Source: Theocolax elegans (lineage: Eukaryota > Arthropoda > Insecta > Hymenoptera > Cerocephalidae). Taken from it: 64,000 bases of DNA. Below are positions 20,674 to 33,040 of this stretch, piece after piece. Below the pieces are notes generated by a model. It saw only the letters and a list, made by a program, of their open reading frames with translations. It searched no databases and was not told the DNA's origin. The translations under genes and the position numbers were made by a program. The DNA lies in NCBI GenBank assembly GCA_026168455.1, contig CM047426.1, positions 47,625,589 through 47,689,588 of the forward strand, written 5' to 3'. Position 1 is the first letter of the stretch, and the number at the start of each line of letters is the position of its first letter.

Positions 20674-21683
20674 ACCCGCATTTCTGTAATTGGTTGGATC
20701 TTGTCTCATTGGACCGTTATTTTGCCAGCTAGTCAAATTTTGTGTTGTATGTCCGATTGTTTGAGGTTGGTTCAAATTTGTAGCAGAAGTAACATTTACT
20801 ACAGCAATGGATGAGAAAGTTGGCGTAGATATTTCTATCATTGCCTGTATTGTTGAGTCTTTTGGCGTTTGACCGACTTCTTTTTCTTCTTGCAGTTTTT
20901 GTCTTCTTTCCAACTTTTTGGGCTTCAGGAGCGACTGCTTCCGGAAAGTTTATATTTTCTAACGGTGGAGGTGGTCTGAATCTTCTAGGTCTACTTTATC
21001 TTCATATTTCCTTACATATTTTTCTATTTTCTCGTATTATTTGCATCTCTTCTCTATCATGTGTTCTCTGTACTCCGGTCTTAGGTTTTTCTAAACTTCA
21101 TTGATCTATCTTTCGGAGAGCTTTTTTGTAAATTGTGCATGAAATGCTTTGTGGAAATCATTCCAGCCTTTATTCTTTTATTCATCTTGTACATTAACGT
21201 ACCAGCGTCCTTCTTTCTTCGTGAGACGAATAGTAAGCTTCTGACGAATTATTTATTCGGCATCGTTACGTTGTTACGGAAATTCGTTAGCTTGGTTAGG
21301 AGCTCATTTGGACTGTCCTTTTCTTCACCTCAGTATGCCAGATTTTAACTTTTAAATATGCGTATAATCTTATTACACTCGTTAAGATTAAAATCCTTTG
21401 TTTTTTTCATTTGTAACTTTCTTTTCTAGGATATCTTCTTTTTACTTTTCCTTTTATGTCCCTTGCTGTCACTGTCCGAAGAGGACATGTCATCATCACT
21501 AATTGTATCCCTGTACTCGCTATTCGAGCTATCCTCATTATTATCATCATTGGTATTATGATTGCTATCATCATTACTTTTGTATTTCTTTTTACGCTGA
21601 AATGGGCCGTGAATAAAAGGGGGGAAATTCGTCTAAACTTACCTCGGCCGCTCCTGACACGGAGAGGGCGGTATTCGAGATAA
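20635..21683 (-). pseudogene. gag-like remnant, copy 2
   Basis: Second copy of the minus-strand gag-like frames at 18302-19368, offset by 2,315 bp and identical except at its C-terminal end. There the polar tail runs into unrelated sequence after NYRNAG. Confidence 0.3.
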
Positions 21684-22988
21684 CAGGAATAATAAACCCC
21701 GGTAAATAATAATTAATCGGACTCATACCCTATCGATTAATTAGCTCGAGAACTATTTATTACTTAAAGAAAATAAGAATAACAATTATAACAAATAATA
21801 AAAAAAAGAAAAGACCGCGTGACGTCTCTCGACGAAGTGTAATAACCACAGGTGGCTCGCGTTTTTTCTTTCGCACGCGTACGCGATTGGGACCTTGCGT
21901 CGATCTCTTAGCCGTTACGCGCGGGCGAGATCCGCCAATATTCAGTTACAGTATAACCGTAAAGAAAATTTCCTTAACCCATTAAGACCCAAGTGAACTG
22001 TTTTTTCTGAACACTTTCAAGTACATAACTGTATTGGTAAAACAAAGTTTTTTGTCCGAAATCCTGTACAAAGGGTTTTTGATGGTGCTCTTTAAGAATC
22101 TGTCACTTATTTTGTAAAAAAAAATTCATCAACTCAACTTTAACATTTTAAAAAAAAGTCGAAGTTTAAAAGATTATATTTTATTAAATCAATTTTTGTT
22201 GCTGTTCCTACATTTAAGTAATCAAAATATCGGTAGAAAAAGTGATCCGTTATCTGACATTTTGTTACGCGCGGGCGAGATCCGCCAATATTCAGTTACA
22301 GTATAACCGTAAAGAAAATTTCCTTAACCCATTAAGACCCAAGTGGACTGTTTTTTCCGAACACTTTCAAGTACATAACTGTATTGGTAAAACAAAGTTT
22401 TTTGTCCGAAATCCTGTACAAAGGATTTTTGATTGTGCTCTTTAAGAATCTGTCACTTATTTTGTAAAAAAAATTCATCAACTCAACTTTAACATTTAAA
22501 AAAAAAAGTCGAAATTTAAAAGATTATATTTTATTAAATCAATTTTTGTTGCTGTTCCTACATTTAAATAATCAAATTATCGGTAGAAAAAGTGATCCGT
22601 TATCTGACATTTTCAAAAACCTGGTTTTAAACTTTTTTAGCCCTTTCAGTCTTATCAAAATGGCTGCTTTTATGAAAGATCGTTATATTAAACTTCATTA
22701 TTTTTTTTATCGAAAAGTATGAAGTTTATGAAAAAATGTTCAAGAATAAAAAGTGCTTAGAATCATTCAAGAAATACTGACAATTTTTTTAAACAATTCT
22801 GATACATTTTTTGATTTTTCAAAAATGGTACAATTCAAAAAATCAAAATTTTGCTCATAATGATCCGAAAAAATTCATGCGTATTCTCTCGGTAATTCTA
22901 AGTATTTTTTATTCTTGAACATTTTTGTAAACTTCATACTTTTGATAAAAAAATCATGAAGTTTAATATGATGATCTTCCATAAAAGT
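20674..22988. repeat. Tandem duplication unit 2 (2,315 bp)
   Basis: Direct copy of 18359-20673. Unit 2 continues without a break into the complete palindrome ending at 23336, so it has the more natural right end. Unit 1 is cut inside the right arm of that palindrome. Confidence 0.85.
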
Positions 22989-23336
22989 CGCCATTTTGAT
23001 AAAACTAAAAGTGCTAAAAAAGTTTAAAACCAGGGTTTTAGAAACGTTAGATAATCCGATCACTTTTTCTACCGATAATTTGATTATTTAAATGCAAAAA
23101 CGACAACAAAAATTGATTTAAATGAAAAAGTTTTTAAATTTCGACTTGTTTTTAAAAAAATGTTAAAGTTAATAAGGTTATTAAATTTTTTTTACAAAAT
23201 AAGTTATAGATTCTAAAACAGCACCCTCAAAAACCCTTTGTACAGGATTTCGGACAAAAATTACTTCGTATTACCAATAGAATTATATACTTGAAAAGAT
23301 TCTTAATAACAGTTCACTTGGGCCTTAATGGGTTAA
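22324..23336. mobile_element. About 1-kb palindromic element flanked by TTAA (piggyBac-like MITE)
   Basis: TTAA at 22324-22327 is followed by CCCATTAAGACCCAAGTG. The reverse complement (CACTTGGGCCTTAATGGG then TTAA) ends at 23336. Similarity between the arms continues inward almost to the centre near 22830, for example GGTTTTAAACTTTTTTAGC against its complement near 23020. TTAA target sites and termini starting CCC are hallmarks of piggyBac-type elements. No transposase is present. The arms have diverged by scattered substitutions and indels. Confidence 0.8.
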
Positions 23337-23539
23337 CGGCTTCAGCGGTTCGCAAGTGCTGCACCACGTTCCAATTTTTATTAAATTGTAGCTTTTTAAA
23401 AAGTAAATAAAAAAACTAACAATTTCATTATAAAAGTGTCAAAAGATTATATTTACATTTCATTGCGAAAATTTTGTATTGCGATTAAAAAATTCAACAA
23501 GATGTTATTGGTAACGCAGAAACTGTTTTAGTAAAAAAA

Positions 23540-23550
23540 TATTATTATTG

Positions 23551-23594
<44 letters not shown>

Positions 23595-23605
23595 TTTTTT
23601 TTTTG
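23540..23605 (-). repeat. (AAT)n and poly(A) tail of R1-clade element B
   Basis: On the minus strand about 14 A residues are followed by roughly 16 AAT units. This directly follows the 3' UTR of the ORF2-bearing element B, so it is either its tail or the (AAT)n target array. Confidence 0.75.
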
Positions 23606-26600
23606 GAGTCTGTGGTAATGACATTTTACGCACAACCGGCAAACTATCCACCCCCTCGCAAGAGCAGACAGTCCACCGAGTGTGGGACTCAGTAGGAGCA
23701 AACTACTAATACCCACTAAACCCACATATCTCTGTTCGCACCGACACCAGCCCGGAACTGTTATTCACATTACTTCAGACTGTGCGGCTGTCCTTGCGTG
23801 TCCAAAAAACACATTCAGTCTTTTACTCGTTCATTCTCGAATCACATTCGCTCAATCTGTCAGACATCCATCTGCTTTTTCGCTCCGCAATACATTCGTA
23901 ACGTAATTTGCGATCAGGCGCCAGTTGTCCGCGTTTGTCGTCATAAGTCTCGTCACGTTTTCCGGCGTGATCGTTCTATGTCCATTTCAAGTCGTTGACG
24001 TTGATCTGCCCATCGCCTACAGGCGAAGTACGTATGATCAGCGTCATCGTAGTGCCCATCCGCAGTACTTACATTCAGGTGAAGCAAGTCTGCCCATCTT
24101 GTGTAGATAGCCGCGGAAGTATCCGTGTCCAGAGAAAAATTGGGTGAGATAGAAGTCTACCTCACCGTGCTTTCTCCCCTTCCACGGGGCAACCGCAGGG
24201 ATAAGTCTACGTGTCCATCGCGCCTGTTGGGTATTTGTTCACCGTGTGTTCGTCTCTCGCAGCGTCGACCCGTCCTGTGTCAGCGCTTCGATCGTGAATG
24301 CGCTTTCGTTCCGTCACGAGTAGGTCGATCGGAATTACGCCCGCGATAACAAGAACGGCGTTTTCGAACACCGTTCTGTACGCGCACGCGATTCTTAACG
24401 CGCCCACCCGCTGTACGCTAGTCATCGCTTTCGCCCGTCTCTTAACGTGTAACGCGTCCGCCCAGATTTCCGCCCCATATAGCATGATCGAGTGGGTAAC
24501 GCTCATGAGTAGTCGTCGAGTGCTCAGTCTCGGTCCATTCGTATTAGCCATGAGTCTGCTCAAGGCTTTTGCCTTTTCTTGTGCCTTTTTAGTCACCGTG
24601 CGTATGTGAGGCCAGAAACTCAGTTTCGTATCCAAAGTCACCCCTAGATACTTAACCTCGTCTCGGACCACCACGCATTCGCGTCCGACTGTCAACGGTA
24701 TCCCCGTGTCGATTATTCGTCTAGTTAGAAGCACAAGTTCTGTCTTTTGTAACGCAATTTGCAGTCCGTGGTCTTTCATCCATTCAGTGACCCGCCGCAT
24801 AACCTGTTTCAGCTTTAGCTAGATCAGGTGTGTGTCACAGGCCACGATAATGGCCGCAACGTCAACAGCGTAAGCGAAGAGGGATGTGTCCGTCGGCATC
24901 TCCATTCGGAGAAGACTGTCACACAGTACGTTCCAGAAGTCTGGCCCCAGAATGCATCCCTGGGCGACTCCTGCAGTTATTCGTCTGTCTTTTCGTCCGT
25001 CAGTGGTCTCGTATGTCAGACGTCGGTCCCTCAGGTAGTCCCTTACAACCCGGAAAAGATAGTCGGGTACCCGGAATGCTGTTTCCAGCGCTTCCAGGAT
25101 ATCCACCCACCTCGACGAATTGAAGGCGTTCCTAATGTCCAGCGTAGCCAGTAAGACCAGAGGCCTGGTCGCGTGGCACCTAGTGTTATGCTTGTTGAAA
25201 ATGGTTTTCACAAAGGTTATCGCTCCGATGGTTGAGCGCTCTTTTCGAAACCCGTGTTGTCGGTCTGATAAGTCTCCTGCGTCCTTTATCGACTGTAGAA
25301 GCCTTGGTCTAAGCAATAACTCGTACAGTTTTCCGGTCGTGTTAAGTAGGCATAGCGGCCTGTAGGATGACGGATTCTCAGGGTCCCTCTTATTTTTACT
25401 AATGAGAACCAATTGAGCCGTCTTCCAATGTCTGCTGAAAACGCCCTCCACCAGGCACCCGTTGAATGTGTCGAGGAGCACTGACGGTCGTCGCAAAACG
25501 ACGAAACGCAAGATTTCCGACGGCACACCGTCAGGGCCCGGTGCCTTGTTAGGTTTCAACGAGTTTGCAGAACTGGCGAGCTCCGCACTCGTGAATAGAG
25601 GGCATTCTCCGTTTGTACGTTCAACGGTTTCCTCCCTCCTCACGGGATGAGTTGGAAAGAGACCGTCGACGATCTTGTCCATCGTCTCTGCGTATTATCG
25701 GCGGAACCCGTCTTCCCAGTTGGTGAGTCACGATCTTGTAACCCGCGCCCCAGGGATCCGAGTCCACCTCGTCCGTCAGTCTTTGCCAGCACTCTTTTTT
25801 GCTGTTATTTATGGCGTACCGCAAACGCCTCCTACTCTTTCTGTATTCTTCGGAGAGAATTAGTGCGGTTTGTCGTTCGCGAGCCCGTTGGGCCTTCCGT
25901 CTAAGTGCTAGGCAACTACGTCGGATGTCCGCGATCTCGGCTGTCCACCAGTATGTCTCTCGTTTGTTGCGTGCGTAACGTTTCCGCGGCATAGAGGCTT
26001 TACACAATTGTTGAAGAAACTGGGTTGTTTCCCCGACAAGCGCTTCAGCCCTGCCGCCATTAGTCATTCCGCGAGTTTCCACCTCTGACAGTGGTTCCCC
26101 GCGCGTCATTTGTCTGTCGAGTTTGTCTAAGTCTATCCGTTTCACGTCCCAACGAGAAGGACGAGTTACCCGAGTACTGCTCGTACGCGATTCGTCTATA
26201 AGACCAAAGGAGATGTACTGGTGATCGCTGGCTGTGTGGTCTTCGATCACTCTCCATGCCCTCAGTCTTTGTGTCATCCTGTCCGAAATAAGGGTCACAT
26301 CGGGCACAGAGTCCCCGAAGCCGGGTCGTCTGTACGTCGGCGTGTTTCCATCATTTGCCACTGTCAGTTCAAGTCTTGCGGCCATCTCCAACAGTAGTCG
26401 TCCACGTCTGTTTGTCTCGGGCATTTCCCACTCGACCGCGCGCGTGTTGAAGTCGCCCGCCACGATTTTGTTGCCGGGGATGTCTCTCACGGCGTCTTCG
26501 AGAGTATGCAGCTTCTCCGCGTATTTAAAAGCGCTATAATTCGGGCTAAGGTAGACGCTGACGTAGGTAACATCGCCCACCGTTGCCCAAACGTAGCTCT

Positions 26601-26817
26601 CCCCGGATCCGCGCGCCATGATCCGCGTTGCCCATTCCCCGCGCACCCATAATGCCGCTGTACTCGTGTTGCTAGCGAGCCAGTTCGGCGGTGTTAAATC
26701 CCGGTACTATTCGCTGATGACGAGGATGTTTGCGTCCAGCTCCGCCGCAATCTGAGGGAGCAGCGCGTGTGCCACGCTACTCCGATTCATATTGCATTGG
26801 AGAACAGTTACCGGCAT
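23606..26817 (-). pseudogene. Element B: R1-clade non-LTR ORF2 (endonuclease, RT, C-terminal finger) and 3' UTR
   Basis: ORF2 starts at an ATG at 26817-26815 that overlaps the ORF1 stop (ATGCCGGTAA). The apurinic-type endonuclease (26817-25621) has LQCNMNRSS, KIVAGDFNTRAVEW and a TASDHQYI segment. One in-frame TAG interrupts it near 26690. A frameshift near 25650 leads to the RT (25682-24819): NKAPGPDGVPSEILR, SYRPLCLLNTTGK, LATLDIRNAFNSSRW, GVAQGCILGP. The catalytic box is YAVD at 24861-24872 in place of YADD, so the enzyme is dead. A stop near 24815 precedes the thumb and the C-terminal finger region (CKYCG near 24035), which is frameshifted. The 3' UTR carries a block shared with family A. 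Confidence 0.9.
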
Positions 26818-26895
26818 TTTATTGTCTTGGTCTTCGTCGCTGTCAGTGCTACCTTAAATGCTGCACACGCGCCTGAAGCAGCGACGTGTGCGAGG
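26815..26895 (-). pseudogene. Element B: last codons of ORF1 (third zinc knuckle)
   Basis: Immediately upstream of ORF2 the minus strand reads HVAASGACAAFKVALTAT, matching the end of the family A ORF1 (HVAGSDCATFRRAL). The copy is therefore 5'-truncated within the third knuckle. Its left end on this strand abuts the A/T tail of an A copy at 26896. Confidence 0.65.
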
Positions 26896-28488
26896 CTTTT
26901 TATTTATTTATTTTTTTTTTCGTGGGAAACTGGAGAAATCTTACATAAGACGACGACGAGGGTCCACACTCGTCGCCAGTGCCGGATTCTTACCGGCTAA
27001 AACTCCAAACCCAACGCTTTCACCTGCCCAGCCCGGAACTGTTTTTCATATTATTTCAAGCTGGGAGGCGTGTCAATTCGGTTGTGACATGCGTCAATTC
27101 GGTCGGTCCTGTTTCTTCTTTCCTCCCTCGATGAGACTGCCACTTATCGTAAAGCGGCCTTTCTGGCGGTATCGAGCGCGCGCCTAAAGGTGGCACAGTC
27201 GGACCCCGCCACGTGAGACACTCCCTCAGCATCCTTTGATGGACAAAAAAAGCATTTGGGAGCGCTCGTGCAATTCTTAAGGTTGTGTCCAGGCTCGCCG
27301 CACTTGTAGCACGACGAGGACCTGTCCACTCCCTCACACTTCTTTTTCGTGCGGCCGAAGTCTAGGCACCGATAGCACCTCTCGACCAAGACTCGATCCC
27401 GAACGCGACAGCTTACGAAGCCGACGCAGAGATGCCGCATCGACTTCAGCTTGTCAGCGCTCTCGCGATCCAGCTTCACGATGTCTGTCTTCTGTTGACT
27501 GCGGTTTAGGCCCAAAAGCGTCACCTCTCGGCCCTCAGGCGAAGAAGTAAGCACTTTATTTAGGGCTGCCACCACTTCATCCCTCGTTGTGAGAGCGTCC
27601 AGGTCTCTGATCTCAAGGGTAACCCTTCGATCTCGGACTCGAACTTCTCCCATTCCTTGGGTAGCAGTATGCACTTTCTCCGCGAATATTGCCGCATCGG
27701 TTTTTTTGCCTAGCCGAAGCAGGACGCGCCCCGCCCTGTGGGCCGCACACTCAGAACCTGCGCGCCACTGTCGTCCGGATTCACTTCCTTTCGGAGCTTC
27801 CCCAGAACTTCAACAAACGTTCGGTCCCTCGCGATGGTGACCACCAGGGTGGATACCGGCGCCTTCTGGCGCTTTCTCCTGTCAAGAGGCGTCTGTCCCG
27901 ACTTAACCGTCGGCTTCTTCTTTTCCATCACAGGCTTGGACTTGGATTGCTCCTTGTCCTGATCAGGTGGTGGCACCTCCTTGCGAGGTTTCTTCTACTT
28001 ACGGCTTTTAGAGGCCTCGGGTGGGCTTTGAGAGCCCTCCCTACTCCTCCTTTGAGCCTATATCTTAGCTGTAGCCGCGATGACGGCTTTAGCAATGATG
28101 CCTCTTCTCTTAGGCCGCCGACGATTCTCGTGGCCAACTCGATAATCCTCGACTTGGCAGTTGTAATCATCGACTGCTAAAGACATCTTCTTCGTTTTCC
28201 CGTAGAGCTCTTGTACAAGAGCGCCTACGGTTTTCAGCCCTGTTTTGACGACCATGGAAATATTAGGCTGCTTTGCACAAGCTGCCAACATTGCCTGAAG
28301 TTCTTTTTCAGATGGTCGTAAGTGGAGTCTATCTTCTCCTGCGCCTTCTCCACCTTCTTGTATTCCTTACGGAACACTTCTATCTCCTCTTGAGATTCTC
28401 TGCTATAGGCAGAGATGCCGCTGATGGCGCTACCAATGCTGGTAACACTGCCGCTTCGTAACCTGCTTGCAGAAGCAAGACTCAGAAT
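26896..28488 (-). pseudogene. Element A, minus copy: ORF1 (gag with zinc knuckles) followed directly by 3' UTR
   Basis: Continues from the N-terminal piece at 37819-38153, from which it was separated by the gypsy insertion. On the minus strand ORF1 runs 28488-27144 with frameshifts near 28060, 27940 and 27690. It contains a coiled, charged N-terminal half, a conserved stretch (VARDRTFVEVLGKLRKEVNP), then VTLEIRDLDALTTRDEV and three zinc knuckles: CYRCLDFGRTKKKC (His missing), CYKCGEPGHNLKNC and CFFCPSKDAEGVSHVAGSDC. The ORF stops at 27144, and a 3' UTR of about 220 bp leads to an A-rich tail at 26896-26920. No endonuclease or RT follows in this element. The downstream ORF2 belongs to B, which has its own ORF1 end. 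Confidence 0.85.
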
Positions 28489-28492
28489 CTGG
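28489..28492. repeat. Target-site duplication CTGG (left)
   Basis: CTGG precedes the LTR here and follows the other LTR at 37815-37818. A 4-bp duplication is usual for Ty3/gypsy integrases. Confidence 0.85.
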
Positions 28493-30177
28493 TGTCACGT
28501 CCAGACTTGCACCAATCACTATAAAAAATATTACAAGAAGGCAAATGGTTAATAAACCATTCGCGTTCCTTTCGCTCTTGTTTCACTAGGACTAGCCTTA
28601 CGTCTCCGGGAGTAGCGAGCGAAGTTATTTTGAGAGTAGAGATGCAGGATATAATGTGGGATAAATAAAATAATATGTTTTATTTCGTATTAATTATGCA
28701 TTATTTATTTAAATATAATATGCTGTTTTTTTTTAAATGAACACGTGAAACTAAATTATTACAGCTTTTTAATGGGCAAAAACACATAAATTTACACTAT
28801 TTTATTAACAATTGTATAAAATTATTTAAGTCGAATAACGATTAATTTTGATTAAATAAACTAATGTACGGCGAACACATTAACACATTATAGAATAAAA
28901 AAATTCACAAGGTTATTTTATTATAAACATTAATAATTAATAATTGAAATAAGAATCATTATAAATAAATGCAGATAAAATAAAAAAATTGTTGTCGTTT
29001 AAAACATGAATTATAGTTAATAAATTGCAATTCAAACCGTGAATATTTCAAATCAAATGCAATGTAACGATTAATTATTATAAATAAATTGTAATATATA
29101 ATAATAATTGTTTTAAAAGAAAACGGTTGGTTCAGCAAATATCAGGTTTGCCTTTACGAATAATACAAGCGTATAGATAGCCGAAAAGAATATACCTTAA
29201 GTACCCAAATATATAGATATATATATATGTATATATATATATGTGTGTGTATATTCGGTGAGGAACGAAGGTCCGCCTTGAACGTGGGTAGCGGTGTCAG
29301 ATTGCCGGATAATGTCCTGCTAGACCTGCGGGCGTCTACGTTAGATGTGTATGCTGTTGGAGCTCGACGATTTCCAGATGTCGAAGTCGTAGTTCCTCGA
29401 CTATAGCTTGTAGATGTCAATGATACGTCTCGATTCCTCTCGTGATTTTTGATGCGTATTACTTTAAAGTTCAAGTAGCTAGTAAGTAAGTAGTTCAAGT
29501 AGAAAGCTTTAGATGAAAAATTAGGAGTGCCTGTGTCTCTTCTGGGTCCTCTTTATATACCCTAAAATCCTATGCATCTGTCCTTGTCTTACGCTTCGCC
29601 TTGTCTTACACTTTGTCTTATATGGAGATTGTGTAAGTAGTTCTCGATTTTTCTGTGCTTGGACCCGATTGGACCGTTAGATGTGCGTAATTAAAAATTA
29701 TCGAATCCCATGCATTTTCTGTATCGCTTCGTAGTTGATTCGGAGAATTTTCTGTCCCCCTTTTATACTGCGACGTTATCCAAAGAACGGCTTAATTTAT
29801 TACTTCCTTCTAATGCTCGAATTTTCTAGTCGATGTTTCCCATTGCCGGTTCTTCTCCGAGCATTGATTTTATAGTGCAGTACAAAAAAAACTCTTGCGC
29901 AACCCTTCGTTTCGATCTCACTATCGGCGATCCCGCTTATATGCGTATTGGCTTCGAATAATATCTTTAACTCTACTTATCAATCTCTATTTCGTTTGAA
30001 ACACTCGTAAACTAATCTGTCCCTTAGCTCTATAAATTATATTTTATATTACTGCACTTACTTAGAACCATTCCTTATCAACCTTATTTCGTTTTTCTTC
30101 TACGCCGTATTTTTATTCTAAACTACGCAGTACTTTTGTACGAAAAATAATGATATAATTTTCGTCGGGACGTGACA
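28493..30177 (-). repeat. 3' LTR of the gag-protease gypsy element
   Basis: A 1,685-bp direct repeat of 36080-37814. It starts TGTCACGTCC and ends GGACGTGACA, so the LTR ends are inverted repeats of 10 bp. The two LTRs differ by few substitutions plus one replaced stretch (near 29480 against 37080-37133), which points to recent insertion. It contains (TA)n near 29210-29245. Element orientation is minus. Confidence 0.95.
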
Positions 30178-31538
30178 ACTCCCCCCCTTTTTAAAAAACG
30201 ACGCCCTCGTCGTTAAACAAAATTATTATTATATTATTATTTCTCTTGACATAAGATATCATACTTATTTTAAATTATAAACATTATTTCGATTAATTTT
30301 TCTTTATTTCTTATGGTGAGCTTTATAAACCATATTACAATTATTTCTTTCGTAGTTCAACTTCGTTTACTATTATTTTTCCTTACATCTATTACATTAT
30401 TTCGAACCGTTTGACAGTATTGATATAGTTCACCTATAAAAATAGAAGCTAAAAGATATAAAGGGTTTTATTATTACAATTTTTATTCTAGATATTCCGA
30501 AAAATTGTATAATTTTTATTAAATGTGTTTTCTGTATATAAAGACTTTATTCTTCTTTTGTTTTTACTCCTAATTTTTAGTATTCGTCAATTCGTGTTAA
30601 AAATATATGTTATTTGTATTTTTCTTGTTCTCGTATCCATTTTTTTTACAAAAGTTACAATTTTCTTTGATAATATTTGAATGCTTACGTATTTTTTTTT
30701 TCTGAAATACAAATTAAGAGTTATCCATTAGTATATATATATGTTTTTGCTTAGTCTATTAATAATTGCAGCGTAATGAACTGTTATAGCGAGATGGAAA
30801 AAGGAAAAGAGAGAGAAAGAAAGAAAAAAAAAATTTTATTTTGACTCAATACAGACCCTCGCTTCAATGTAGACCTGCTTAGTAATCTTTCCTTAACGTA
30901 AGGTTAGTAGGAGCGAAGAAATATTTAATTTCTTCGCTCCCCCTCCCCCCCTCTTGAAACGTAACGAAAACGTTGAATATAGCTATTCAAGGCTCTCGTT
31001 ATGAGTTTTTTTTTTTCTTTTTTCGGCTCTTATAAACAAAGAATCACTTTGACTTATTTATTACTCTCAAGTACCCTTCCTAGTTCTGTCAATAATAATC
31101 TTTTATACCCTAGTAAATTATTTTCCCTTAGTGCGATAAGGTTTCATTTAAATACGGGTGGCTCCTTGCATTTTTTTGTCAGTATATGTCAGGCAGTGAT
31201 TCTATCCGTTTCTTCAAGGTGTCTCGTCCCTATTTTTTTTACTAAGTAAGTGTTTTTATTGTTATTATTATTATCATCTCTTTTTGTTGCTTATTATTAT
31301 TTTTTATTATTTTTTTTGTTATAATAAGAAAAATAGAGTATCTCTTATATAAGAGAATATTTATCTTGTATTTTATTTATTATTTTTTTCTATAAAAAAA
31401 TTTGCTTTTGTCGTTAAGGTTTTATTATATATTTTTTTGCATGTATGTTTTTATTTTTATTTCCCTAATGCTAAGTATGTATTTTTTTATGTTTTCAGGA
31501 TGGAGTTTGAAAAAGCACGCTTGCTAATGCTGTGGGTT
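30178..31538 (-). other. Internal 3' non-coding region of the gypsy element, with polypurine tract
   Basis: Directly inside the 3' LTR the minus strand reads AAAAAGGGGGGGAGT (30178-30194), a classic polypurine tract for plus-strand priming. The remaining 1.3 kb is AT-rich with homopolymers and no RT, RNase H or integrase motif. This is where polymerase would lie in an autonomous element. A second C-rich run occurs near 30941-30953. Confidence 0.75.
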
Positions 31539-33040
31539 TTACGTCGACGGGATAAATAAAAAGTCGCTAGGGTCCCCATCCTGTTCATTTTCTTCCTGTA
31601 TGTTAATTAAATTCTCATTATTTATCTCATTTTCAGTTTCTTCAGTTCCTTGATTGTTTATCCATAATATTTCGGTTCTCGGGATAGTATCTAACTTTTC
31701 CCCCGACATAACCAATTCGTCGTTATTCAATTTACAAACATAACTAACATTTTTATCACGAGGTCCGCATTTATCGCCCTCCACGATTTCGTAATCCATT
31801 AGTACTTGACAATTCAATTTTTTATCAACAAAATCTTTCTTATTTTCACGAGGTCCGCATTTATCGCCCTCCTCGATTTCATAATCCATTTGTACTTTAC
31901 AATTCATCTTTTTGTCAACAAAATTTTCCTTATTTTCACGAGGTCCGCATTTATCGCCCTCCTCGATTTCATAATCCATTTGTACTTGACAATTATTAAC
32001 TGTCTTATCCCATAAATTTTCTTCATTTTTTATTTCATTTTCAATATCATACTTCAGGTCAACTTCGTTTTCATAATTAGTACAGGATGGACTCTCAGCC
32101 ATCCTATCGAACAATGGTGCTTCAATAATACCATAATTTTCAGTAATTTCATCAAATTTTTCTTCAATACGTGGCTCAGTCACATCACATACCCGTGGCT
32201 GCGCCTTTCCATTATTTATTTGTAATAGTTCTTCCTTCATTAATCCATAACAATTTTCACTTGCTTTACACGTATTATTCTTTAGATCCGACTCCTCGTC
32301 GATCTGCTGTACTTGTATTTCGTCATTTTTATAATCGTCATATAACTCTTGTTCTTTTTTACTGTGATGGTATAGGTTTTTGTCGGTGCCATTTTGATTT
32401 CTTTCATTTTTTTGTTCTTGCTCGTAGATTTCATACGATTCGTTTGTATCAAATTTTATAAACGTTTCGTCATTTTCGTGTAATTGAAAATCACTTGACG
32501 TTTCTGAGTCACTATCGGTATACTTATAAAATCTTGAATTTTTCATGTTCGTATAACCATTGTTTTCCCTTGGTTTTGGCATATATCGTATTGATTTTCG
32601 GTCATAATTTTCGATATTCTCCATTATATATATCGATTTATTCGTTTGCATATTATTTGCATTTTCAAAGGGGAGGATTAATCCGTTAAATTCTAAATAT
32701 TGTTCCAAATAATTGATTTTTGCAACGTTTCTACGGAAAAAATCGGTGCCTAAGATTCCGTCTTGTTGTATAGGGAACGAATCATGTACTAAATTGAGTT
32801 CCACGGGAGATCCTTCGAAATCTACTCTGATTTTACCACGAGTAGTTAATGAGTGGTCAGTTATGCATTTTAACAATATAATATCATTTTCGTAAATTTT
32901 TACGCGAGAGTCTACCTCTGACTCTTTAATTAGACTCACCGATGCTCCTGTATCTAGCAAGAATTTTAACGGACGTCTTAACTGACCGGTATCGAAGATT
33001 ACGACCGGGGCTGAACTCTGTTGGCTTAAATTTATTTTCG
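31539..33040 (-). CDS. Retroviral-type aspartic protease with acidic repeat-bearing tail
   Basis: A long open frame (473 codons from the first ATG at 32960, open upstream to about 33040) starts with a pepsin-type protease. LLDTGASVSLIKES is the catalytic Asp-Thr-Gly loop, and GILGTDFF lies about 70 residues later. The frame overlaps the end of gag (33032) in another phase, so expression probably needs ribosomal frameshifting. The last ~330 residues are Asn/Glu/Asp-rich and include three 30-residue repeats around MDYEIEEGDKCGPRENK (31750-32010). The frame ends with a stop where RT would be expected. It is intact, unlike most frames here. Confidence 0.8.

Noticed and set aside
26815..28488. A and B as one complete R1 element with ORF1 and ORF2
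   Set aside because: A has its own 3' UTR and A-rich tail before B, B carries its own ORF1 end overlapping ORF2, and the plus copy of A ends at the same tail without any ORF2.
31001..31249. 82-codon hydrophobic plus-strand frame
   Set aside because: It lies in the 3' non-coding part of the minus-strand gypsy element, is T-rich, and has no homology I recognise.
31806..32689. Plus-strand frames opposite the protease ORF
   Set aside because: They mirror the minus-strand protease and its 90-bp repeats.
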